A DNA stretch of 64,000 nt. Origin: Isoetes taiwanensis. Its lineage: Eukaryota; Streptophyta; Lycopodiopsida; Isoetales; Isoetaceae. The notes beneath the pieces were generated by a model. It worked only from the letters and a program-made list of their open reading frames with translations. It made no database searches and was not told the DNA's origin. Numbering within the stretch: the first letter of the stretch is position 1; each line of letters opens with the position of its first letter. The stretch is taken from positions 2,144,608-2,208,607 of the forward strand of contig JAJEKV010000083.1 in NCBI GenBank assembly GCA_021234155.1, written 5' to 3'. The position numbers and the translations under genes were made by a program. Shown piece after piece: positions 53,136-61,924 of the stretch.

Positions 53136-53351
53136 GGCCGTGGTACTCGGGTCTTGTGTCGGGGGTCCAAAGTAATGATTGGTGCTAGTCTTGGCTGTCC
53201 GGATAAACCACCGGGATGGGGTCATGGATACCGAGCGGATGGCCATCGCGGGCGCATGGATGGGCGGATGGCTATGGGATGGGGGGCGATGGGATGTCCG
53301 GAAAAACCACCGGAAATATGTCCGGAAAAACCGTATCCCGTTGTAGATATA
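53020..53351 (-). repeat. right inverted terminal copy (partner of 13.54-13.85 kb)
   Basis: The outer end is CCCGTTGTAGATATA, the reverse complement of the left copy's start. Going inward it holds three monomer-like motifs: GTCCGGAAAAACCG, GTCCGGAAAAACCACCGG and GTCCGGATAAACCACCGGG. These share GTCCGGATAAACCAC with the satellite monomer. A block of CpG-rich ATGG/GATGG repeats follows, then two TTTAATG..ACGGAACA repeats. Similarity to the left copy covers most of its length. Confidence 0.65.
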
Positions 53352-53401
53352 CGGGCGCGAACCAGAAAATGTAAGCATTGACGCGGTCGCACTGGCGAAT
53401 T

Positions 53402-53489
53402 GGGACTATCAAAATGCCGGCCTTTAAAATCGTGCTTAACTACAGGGGACTATCAAAATGCCAGCCTTTAAAATCGTGCTTAACTACAG
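53402..53489. repeat. 44-bp perfect-register tandem duplication
   Basis: GGGACTATCAAAATGCCGGC and the 24 bases after it are repeated once (53,402-53,445 and 53,446-53,489) with a single G/A difference. It lies between the right inverted end and the receptor gene, about 140 bp upstream of that gene's ATG. Confidence 0.9.
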
Positions 53490-53627
53490 GTTATTATGGC
53501 TACCAGTGCACGAAACCTGTAACATAACACGAACGAAAACATAACAAAATAAATAAATGGGGCCCCTTGAAAACGGCCCTTTAAAACATGGCACCACCTC
53601 AACACATAAACATCTGAGCTATCAGCT

Positions 53628-55197
53628 ATGGGCGAAGATGAAGCCAGCCTGTTACTGCATCTCCTCTTTTTCACTTCCACAATCCTTATGGTCGCCGCCC
53701 AAACAGGCAATTTCTAGTCTCAAAATTCTATGCTAAAATTACATGTTAAGTTGTCTGAATCTTCTGATACCGCTCTGCTTGAATTTGACAGGATTTATAA
53801 GCATTGACTGTGGTGCTGCTGAAGCCTATAAGGATGCTCCGACCCAAATCCAATGGGTTCCAGATGGGAACTATACAGACTCTGGATTCAACGCCAAAGT
53901 GGTGAATCAGAGCGTATTCCAGCCCGAGAGGAGTCTCAGATTTTTTCCAAATGGTAGCAGTAGCAATTGCTATGTGTTGCCCGTCAGAAACAGCCAAAAA
54001 TATTTCTTCAGAGCCGTATTTTTCTATGGGAACTATGATGGAAAAAAATCTTGGCCCTCGTTTTATCTGTCTTTTAATAAGGGTGGCTGGACCCATGAAA
54101 TAGTTGGTACTGATTATTTGTTGAACCAATCGGCCACTATGGAGGTAGTATTTACACCAATAAGAGATAGCGTTGACCTCTGCCTCAGCAGCAACGACTT
54201 CGTCAAGAACGTCCCTTTTATTTCCTCATTGGAGCTCAGGCCTATACCTACACGTTTTTATGATGAAATTTCTGACCCTTATTTACGCTTAAGATTAAGG
54301 GCGTACTTCAATAACGATGCTATAAGGTAATTGGTTTAATCAATTATAACATTTTTTTGATCATTTATGCCACTATGTTGTTTAATATGTTGAGTATATT
54401 GTTTAACATGTTGGGTTTCGCTTGTTCATGTAGATACCCTATAGATCCGAATGATCGAGTGTGGTCTCCCCATTCCTCCGTTCCATCTTATGCTAACAGA
54501 ATAAACACCAATGTCTCCATCGACACTTCAGCATTTTTGAACCAGCCTCCAACCCAGGTGTTGATGACCGCATTGGAAGGGAAAAGTGGTGTTGTTTTTA
54601 ATTATACCGTGAGCTTAGGGCGGCTTGATTCAGACTTGTTGTTGTATTTCTGCTTTCGAGAGCTGAGATCTAATATAAAAGCCGATGATGTTCGAGAATT
54701 CAACCTTGTGGTAAGCAGCAACACTGGCAGAACGTCAGATCCTTTTAAGATGACAATTGGAGTTAATGATTCATGGACATATGGCATTTGGGGTAGTTTC
54801 GGATCGACTGAGGATGTTGTTCTAGCATTCTCCTTGATACCAACAAATAGATCTAATTTGCCCCCCATTTTAAACGCCCTAGAGATATTTGCATATAATG
54901 AGCCACGTGTTGTCGTGCCCACTCTACCTCCACCTCCACCTCCACATCAATCCTCACCTCAAGACGGCCACATGAGGCACAAGCGCCCGCCTTTCTGGCT
55001 CATTGCGGTGAGCATATTTGCCTTACATATGCATAGACTCTATTATGTTTGTGCATGTCTATTTTAACCCTCAAGTATGTTTGCAGGTAGGCGTAGTAGG
55101 TGTAATTGTGGCGATTGTAATACTCAATTATGTTCATCGTATGTTTGCAACCAAGTCTGTTGTTGTAATCGAGACTACTCGTATAGCTGTTGTATAA
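53628..55197 (+). CDS. malectin-like membrane protein without LRRs or kinase
   Basis: Four exons (53,628-53,706; 53,792-54,326; 54,434-55,007; 55,087-55,197) join in phase to 432 codons. Residues 1-25 form a signal peptide (core LLLHLLFFTSTILMVAA). Residues 27-357 are a plant malectin-like domain: it opens GFISIDCG, has RYPIDPNDRVW at 205 (usual form RYPDDPYDRIW) and closes PPILNALEIF, all family hallmarks. A proline run (370-375), a transmembrane helix (392-409) and a tail of 23 residues follow. Family members act at the cell surface as putative carbohydrate- or peptide-sensing proteins; most continue into LRRs and a kinase. Here both are absent, so it is a receptor-like protein or a naturally truncated receptor. 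Introns 2 and 3 are GT-AG; intron 1 would be GC-AG. A start at 53,743, inside intron 1, gives another hydrophobic leader in frame. Confidence 0.8.
53707..53791 (+). other. candidate GC-AG intron 1 of the malectin-like gene
   Basis: The exon ends CAAACAG and the intron starts GCAATT, fitting the AG|GCAANT pattern of GC donors; the acceptor is TTTGACAG. Splicing joins AAQTG to FISIDCG with matching phase. Without splicing the signal-peptide frame meets a stop (TTC TAG) 3 codons later. An alternative is that translation starts at 53,743 and no intron is removed here. Confidence 0.55.
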
Positions 55198-55361
55198 GCA
55201 TTCTTTAAGAAAATACTTTAAATTTCTATCATTATTATACCATATGATCTTTTACCCACTAATTGTGATCTAAATCTGGGCCTTTGGAACATACAAATGT
55301 ATGTTTCAAACTTAAAGGAACAAATGCAAATGCATAAAGGAAAAATAAGATGCCCTAAGAA

Positions 55362-55655
55362 TGAAAATGATGGTATACTTGATAAAAATAACGTTTTCTT
55401 CGCAAATTTAATGGTTGCAAATTTTTGATAATGTTGTCATTGCAAATGCTAGTTCATTACTGAAATGAGATTAGCAAACATGGCAAAAGACCAATAAATC
55501 TCAAAGCATTTTATAGTTCACAAAGCGAATCTGAATTAAAGGCTAAAATTCATGAAAGAAATGATGGTATACTTGATAAAAAAATGTTTTCTAGTTATAT
55601 TTAATGGTTGCAAATGTTTGAAACTGTATAGTCATTGCAAATGCTAGTACATTAT
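55362..55655. repeat. direct repeat of about 105 bp, period 191 bp
   Basis: ATGATGGTATACTTGATAAAA, TTTAATGGTTGCAAAT and GTCATTGCAAATGCTAGT occur in order at 55,367-55,453 and again at 55,561-55,649 with small indels. Confidence 0.7.
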
Positions 55656-56089
55656 AGAATCTGTTCAATATGTTTAATCTTCAAGTGTTTGGGAGTATAC
55701 ATTAGTATTGTTGGCTTAGATGTAATGGATGCATATGTTTTGAAAGCTGAGTTTTAGCAATCAAAACTCAAGACGATGACAACAAATTAAAGGAACTTGG
55801 AACCAAGTTGAACTATCCAAAGAAGATGAAGTCCAAAGAGAGAAATGCGCACATGCATGTGTACATTTAGTGTTGTACAATGGTCTCTGGATATGCAAGT
55901 CTTGATTGGAAAGATTTTACAACGATGAAGTATAATTAAAAGAAAAGTATAGAGGTTAAATTCCAATACCAATGACCATAGACATATGTGCAAGCCACAA
56001 TTTGTTCAATATGTTTGAAGAACTTGGAAAAAAAAACACTCTTTAGATTTTTTCCAAAAATCACTTACAACATCTTACACAACGAAAAA

Positions 56090-56395
56090 GTGCTCCAATA
56101 CCCTAAGAAATACCCCCAAAAAATACCTATGAAATCCCTCTTTTTTGTCAAACAACAGGGGATAAAATGTATTTTTGAAATCGGAGTATTTGGCCACAAT
56201 CCCCCTTTTCCTCACTTGCATGTTAATACCCTATTAAACTGGTGTCGCAATCCCCCATTCAAAGAATGTGAATTCGTACCCTGTTATCATTCGTAAGAGA
56301 TAATACCCTGTTCAAGGGATACCCTATTTCAGATCATACCCAAATAATACCCTATTACAAATATGTAGCATAATAACAGGGGGTTTCCCTTGTAT
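56090..56395. repeat. degenerate (A)TACCCTRTT repeat block A
   Basis: TACCCTGTT/TACCCTATT recurs about eight times with irregular AT-rich spacers, including GTTATCATTCGTAAGAGATAATACCCTGTT. The same extended motif is found in block B at 59,090-59,285, same orientation. Confidence 0.65.
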
Positions 56396-56989
56396 TTTTG
56401 TACCTTTTTTCCTATGGTTTTCATATGATTGTTTGTCGTATTTCATGGGACATACTAATGCGTATATCTAGAGTGCGCATACGCTCTAACAAATTTTCAT
56501 CATATTTTTCAATGGTTAACCCTTTGAACATGCAATATTTTGATATTTTAGGGTTCTCTACTTCTATATTCCTAAGAAACTATTGTTTCTGTTACATGCA
56601 AGGAGATCGAGGACCATGAGGTTAGGGTTTTCTGTTGCAGCGAAGAAGCGGCCGCGTCCAGAAGCAGCAGTTCTTTGCTAGATATTCACGGCCATAGCTG
56701 CAGAGGGTTGCTTCCCCTGTTTTTTTTGTGGCCGCAGTGCATGAGACGGCCATGTAGGGCCCTACAAACAAATTATGGCTTCTCCGAAAAATTGCTCATC
56801 CATTTTCCTTCAATGGCAAGCTCAAATCCGACAATGGACTCCATTATTTCGACCAGATCAGGATCAGAAGGAAGATCTGGCGGAATCAAAGTAAAGAGAG
56901 CAAACAGAGCGGATTTGATTCTGCACCTCCAATGATTTGCCTTGCAGCTATACCTTACAGTCTCGGCCATGCATAATAAAGCTTTGCTT

Positions 56990-57600
56990 AGCCTGCAAAT
57001 GTTTTTGTTGCTACTGGTTGCAAATCCTACAAATTATGGAAAACCTTGCAAGCTCTCTTGTGTAGAGGCTTTTGCTGGCGCCCTTATCATCTGGTATGCA
57101 CAAATGACTCATCCCATCCAGAAATTAGTTATAATAGAATTAGCATTTATTTCTCTTGCACTTTAGTGGCGAGGACAAGATTGCAGAAAGACTCTTAAAC
57201 AAATTTAAGTGGGGCCATTCCTTCATCGACATTAATGGGTGAGTCTTGTCTTTCCACATGCTTATGTGCCCAAGCTATGCAGAAGATGTCAGTGATCCTT
57301 GGCAAATTACATTGCCATCAAACAAGCTTATGAGCTTATATCTGGTTACAGGCAGCTTTTAAAAGCATATGCAGCATGCTTAGATGGTTCAGAAGTATCC
57401 CCCACTTGTGTCAAATCCCAATCATATTGAGTACGAGGATGAATCAAATGGGGAAATGGAGTCAGTTGATGGAAAGCATACATATGATTTGAAGGGTGAG
57501 TAAAGATGGGAGATTATGGCGCAATTCAGTCCTCTGACAGAATTTATCTGATCATGCAGACGGCCTTGCATTGGACGGAGATGGATATTGCCCACTGTAA
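56990..57600 (+). pseudogene. TSR3: TSR3-like 3' gene fragment (18S rRNA aminocarboxypropyltransferase)
   Basis: TSR3 adds the aminocarboxypropyl group to a hypermodified 18S rRNA base. Four exon pieces are visible: up to 57,093 ([20 protein letters not shown]), 57,167-57,238 (RLLNKFKWGHSFIDING), 57,352-57,495 (QLLKAYAACLDGSE, then an acidic tail) and 57,560-57,600 ending in a stop. NYG(K/R)PCKLSCVEA and NKFKWGH are hallmark blocks of the family. Splice sites are good (TG|GTATGC, TTTAG|T, GG|GTGAG, ACAG|G, AAGG|GTGAG, GCAG|A). A frame slip near 57,380 lies inside the third piece, and the N-terminal half was not found upstream. Introns are kept, so it is a genomic fragment and not a retrocopy. 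Confidence 0.6.
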
Positions 57601-57732
57601 ACGAACTGGAGTCTAAAGCTGACGCCCACGTATTGTAAGCTGGTCACATTTCATCTGCAGGCTAGCTCCTTTTGCATGTTTGTTACTCATGTTTTTCTTT
57701 TCATCTCTGTAAGCCTTGCTATGAACCTGCAG

Positions 57733-58000
57733 ATGTATGGATTCACATGTGGAATGGATGATCATTCCCTGTTTTCCAATGCAGAATGTAAGCATGATAC
57801 CATACTACAAGATTCAAACAATCAAATCCATGCTCGTTTTGTGGGCTATGATATCGAATCTTCCAGTATTTCTTTAAACTATGCAGTGCATTTGGTTCCT
57901 TATCAGGGATTGTTCAGCATATCTAGGATTAAGTGTTTTATAAGAATAAGAATGGATGAAAGTTGCATCTATGGGAGATTGCTGTCAGCATCATCATAAT
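57733..58000 (+). pseudogene. RNA polymerase I largest-subunit-like exon fragment
   Basis: After the acceptor AACCTGCAG the frame reads MYGFTCGMDDHSL followed by a polar stretch to HARFVGYD. Pol I largest subunits carry a (L)QMHGFTCGVDDL block at the matching place, often at an exon start. No other part of this very large gene is nearby, and the frame ends at 58,000 without a donor that I trust. I see it as a captured or leftover exon. The match rests on one block only, so it is tentative. Confidence 0.4.
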
Positions 58001-58608
58001 ATCAACATCATGATAATATCAGTGGTACGAATATTTTTATTTTCCTTATATATTGTTCCTCTATTGTGTTCATCTGTAGTTTACATTCTAATGATCACAT
58101 AACATTTCTTGTATTTCCATCTCCCGATTGCATAAACAGGGCGACAAAGCCAGACATATGAATCTTGCTTTTCATTTTCAAATGACGACTTCAATTTACT
58201 TTTGCCCCTTATATGATATCATGTTTTGCTTCAGGACTTTTGTTATATGAAATTTCTCGATTCGGGTTGTGAGCGGTAAATAAAACCCTTAAATTTCAAG
58301 CAATGCCAAATCCAAATATTGTCTCCTTTACTACCATTATTTTTTATCATGAGGCTTTGCATGTTTCATCTAGCAATGAACTTAATGCTTCAAGGGAGAT
58401 GAATGACCTGATTGTTTGTAGTTCAGCAGAAGTTTATGATCTTACAGGAAGAGATGGCCATTAAGGTTATGAAGAAATGTGATGTTAATGCATCTGTGGC
58501 TTTTGTAATATCAAATGTTACATTGAAGCATATTAATTGCTGCTACAATATCTAACTCATCCAAGTGTAAAGTCACGTTGTTTGTTCTTAGCCCCGAAGG
58601 GGCAAAAT

Positions 58609-59089
58609 TTTTTTTTAACCTATAACAAAAACCATTACATTAAATTAAATTAAACCATTACATTAAACCATTACATTACCTTTAAATTAAATCCCCCTTT
58701 AAACCCCCTTTGGTTTGGGTGCATATTCACACGGGGGGTTACTCCGGGCAACGAGAGCTGTTGGATAGGCATATTCACCCCTTATTCCTTAATCTACACC
58801 GTACACAAAGTTCCTCGTTTGTGGGGTATAGAAGTATGGAATTTGCTATACTGTATAACAAGATTTGCAAAATACTATAAGATTTAAGATAATATACTAT
58901 ATGGTGTTGATTTTGTACGTGCAAAACATAATTATAGGGGCTCTCGCTGCCCTACGTCACCCCCCGTGTGAATATGCACCCAAACCAAAGGGGGTTTGAA
59001 GGGGGATTTAATTTAAAGGTAATGTAATGGTTTAATGTAATGGTTTAATTTAATTTAATGTAATGGTTTTTGTTATATGTTAAAAAAAA
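58609..59089. mobile_element. foldback / MITE-like element, 0.48 kb, arms about 150 bp
   Basis: The left arm (58,609-58,758) and right arm (58,940-59,089) are inverted copies at roughly 90 percent identity by eye. The left arm runs from T8-TTAAC through CATTACATTAAATTAAATT, AATCCCCCTTTAAACCCCC and TTTGGTTTGGGTGCATATTC to GGGCAACGAGAGC. The right arm mirrors each block. The loop of about 180 bp has no open frame. A target-site duplication is not clear because the ends run into T and A tracts. Confidence 0.8.
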
Positions 59090-59285
59090 TAACATACCCT
59101 GTTTCAAATACATACCCTGTTTCAAATAACACCCTGTTACAAATAATACCCCATTCCAAATAACATACCCTGTTTCAAATAACATACCCTGTTCTCCAAA
59201 TAACCCTGTTATCATTCGTGAGATAATACCCTATTGTCATTCATAAGAAAATGCCCTGTTATACATTTGTAAGATAATAACCATT
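59090..59285. repeat. degenerate (A)TACCCTRTT repeat block B
   Basis: Eight or nine copies of (AA)CATACCCTGTTTCAAATA-like units, then GTTATCATTCGTGAGATAATACCCTATT, which is shared with block A at 56.09-56.40 kb. Confidence 0.7.
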
Positions 59286-59372
59286 TCAAAAATACGTTGA
59301 TAAGTAACAAATTGAACCAGCAACAAATTGATAAGATTTCTCATTATTTTCAAAAACAGCAGTAACAACTGA

Positions 59373-61821
59373 TCAGATTTCAAGAAACAAATCTGATACA
59401 CAAAATTCTGCTTGTCCAGGCTGTTTCCTAGCAGTTAACTGAGAGTTTTTGCTCAACAAGTACTCTACCACTAAGTCCAACTTCTGTGCTTGTGTAGTTC
59501 TCCTAGTACCTATGAACGTTCGCTGCCTTGCTTTGTTCTTCTCTGCCATGAACTTGTTCAATTGAGAATACATTTGATCCACGTTCGAGATTTTCAGAAG
59601 GCTTTTTCCTTCACACTGCGAAAAGACAACATATTAAAAAGAATGCAAGCATACTCAAATTTCAGATTTTAATCACATTGATAGACGTTTTTTACCTTAA
59701 CTCCAAGGTGTTCACATGGATTGCATACTTCTCTTGAGAAGACACAACATTCTCCTCCTCTTCCTCTGAAACGAACAAATAAAAGTAAGTCAAGACTAAG
59801 TATGAACTTAAAGATAAAAAATGAGTATGAAGAACAATTCCTCCTACATTGTACAATTACTGAAATTGTGGACTAAAAATTCCTGAAATTGTGGACTAAA
59901 AGACAAGATCATGCAGGAAATGCCATGAATGCATGATCAAGCCTTTAGCTTCAGTAAAAATTCCTTTTATACAAAAGATACCTATACTTTGCAAGTCTAT
60001 GAAGGTGGCTGCGTGAACTCTGCAGCCCTCATCATGGTCAATTTGTGGCAGTGGAGTTTGATACATATCAAAATTCTGAATCTCCATGGAGTGACATAAA
60101 CAACAACCATGTGGGTGTTGATGATTTCCATTATGTTCAAGGCCTATTGATATATACAAAGCTGTTTGGTATTGGCATACTATGTTCTTGGTAGTGTGTT
60201 AATCTGTCCACTTATTTTACTTCTAAAACAGCAGTGGAGAATTGCCATATGCCAATGATGTGCCTTTATCCAATAAATATGACCAAAAATAATATTACCA
60301 AAAAATAGGATTGAATAATTCACCGAAACAAACAAGTCTCTTGTAATCACTTTCATAGATTCTTGTGATATGTCCATTTGATGTGGAGGTGGGCTTTATC
60401 TAATAAAAGGACTGCGCCACATGTAATGCCAATTTGATGTGGAGGTGGGCTTTACCTAACCAATTGCATTGCCTACTATCAGCCAAAGGAAGTGGATAAC
60501 TTCTAACATCCAATCCTAAATTGGTCAAAACAAATCTGCTTTTGAATGTTCCCAAGCAGCAGCACCATTTGGGAAGCAAAACTTGCTGACTACTTATGGC
60601 AAATTTGGATAATATGAATTTCAGTTGCAAAAGCAGCATTCTTAAACCAAAAGAAACCTTGGAAATGGAAATCAGACTCTGCAGTTGGTGTTGGTCTAGG
60701 ATTAAGACACTTCCTTCAAGAATAAATACTGCTACTTGGAAGGAAGGGAAAAGAAAGGGTTCGTTGGACCAAGATAAATGCTGTCTAGGGCCATCACAGC
60801 TTTGAGAGCATTTCCATCAAACTTTGAAAACAAAAAATCAGGCCTGATAGAATATGACATGTAGAAATTGCATATGGCGAGAGGGAATGGAGCGGATAGA
60901 TACCGTGGCAAGCGGGGTACCAAGTCGAGAATAACGCAATATGATTATGAAGGGTCGAGGCACGATTGGTTATTGTCTCTGCAGATTCTTCGCCACTTTG
61001 CCTCCTAAGCTTTTATTCCCTAAATGTAATTATATAATGAAGCTACAACGAAATATGTAATGAGTTACTTTTAAATTCGAACTGCACTATTTTAACAAAT
61101 ACCTGAGGTGCTAGGAATTTCATTTGATGGTGCCTGCACCAATAACAGGTCTGTAACTGGCCAACGAATAAAAGATCCTTGGCAGCATAATTAAACACTT
61201 AAAGTTAACAACTCAAGGTTAGCAACTCGCTTCCAGTGGTGCTAAATTTCTGTTTCATGTAATGCCCCTTTTATACCTGTTAGGTTTCCCACAGATCACA
61301 GAATTACCATCAGATCTCGTATTGCCTCCATCACAATTTAGAAGATATTGTAGCAGTCCTAAACTACATCTATTATGGCAGACTTAAGCTACATCTATTG
61401 TTATTTTTCAAACAGTGCAATTATAAGACCAAATTATGCTAGATGTCTCAGAAATTTAATTTTTCTTTAAAACCTAATGGACCTGATTAAGTGGGACGTC
61501 CTCTTCATCCTCCGGTTCGTTGCTTGCATCACGAGTATCCTCTACTAGCGAGAATATTACTAGGAGCTTCCTTGTGGCTAGATCCTCCATCCAGATTTAA
61601 GCCATGCTTAGAGGCAATAAACTTCCTCAATGTCAACTCCTTTTTTCCACTGGCTGTATCTATCCCATAGCTCTTGCAGACCTCTAAGAGTTTGGCCTTT
61701 TTAATTGTTTTATGGGTAGCCCCATCCTTCCCTAAGCCATATAGATCAATCCGTCTTTGCTCAAACATATCTAATGAGATCCTGCTTAGTCGGTCCCTCA
61801 TTTGGAGCCGCTTTTGGCCTA
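59373..61821 (-). CDS. possible minus-strand gene with a SAP-like segment, incomplete
   Basis: Candidate exons on the minus strand: 61,483-61,821 (after acceptor ATTTCAG; KAKLLEVCKSYGIDTASGKKE resembles a SAP-type helix-turn-helix, then an acidic end EPEDEEDVPLNQ), 61,103-61,133 (APSNEIPSTS), 59,696-59,765 (a run of Glu codons) and 59,373-59,615 (KFMAEKNKARQRTF, ending in a stop). Each is bounded by plausible AG/GT sites. The first needs a one-base frame correction near 61,543. The phase from the third to the last exon gives either an early stop or the long open frame, depending on the splice choice. The N-terminus is missing: a LINE sits at 61,925, just upstream. I cannot name the family. 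It may be another gene fragment. Confidence 0.35.
59929..60160 (+). pseudogene. L-type (legume) lectin domain fragment
   Basis: Two frame-shifted pieces are seen. The first (from ATG 59,929) reads QAFSFSKNSFYTKD, like the lectin's opening strand. The second (from 60,021) reads GQFVAVEFDTYQNSESPWSD and then NNNHVGVDD, the classic metal- and sugar-binding block of legume lectins (usual form FVAVEFDTYxN..W.D.N.NHVGID). The roughly 80 residues that normally separate them are missing and the frame changes at the join. No kinase domain follows. It lies within a candidate intron of the opposite-strand gene. Confidence 0.6.
60161..61102. other. unassigned DNA
   Basis: A 29-bp direct repeat (ATTTGATGTGGAGGTGGGCTTTA, near 60,376 and 60,431) is the only structure noticed. 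Short frames of 63-79 codons on both strands are not recognisable. Confidence 0.4.
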
Positions 61822-61908
61822 CTGAAATCAAATAGCAGAAGAACAATAAAATGGAGTCTCCACTTAGGAATGCGGCTGGCTCTGCAGATGTTTCTATGGA
61901 ATACTCCA

Positions 61909-61924
61909 CTTATAGAGCAAATTA
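61909..61924. repeat. target-site duplication, left copy
   Basis: CTTATAGAGCAAATTA, identical to 63,413-63,428 across the LINE. Confidence 0.9.

Larger units (their letters stand above)
55198..56989. other. AT-rich DNA where LRR/kinase exons would be expected; no gene seen
   Basis: Downstream of the receptor-like gene I looked for LRR (LxxLxLxxN) and kinase (HRD, DFG, VAIK) codons in all frames and found none. Contents are a duplicated block of about 105 bp, a patch of TACCCT-type repeats and a GC-richer stretch near 56.6-56.9 kb with an unrecognised short frame (56,675-56,935). Confidence 0.5.

Noticed and set aside
53746-54129. 127-codon minus-strand frame opposite the malectin-like exon
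   Set aside because: It is the shadow of exon 2 of the plus-strand gene, which has clear domain hallmarks and in-phase splice sites.
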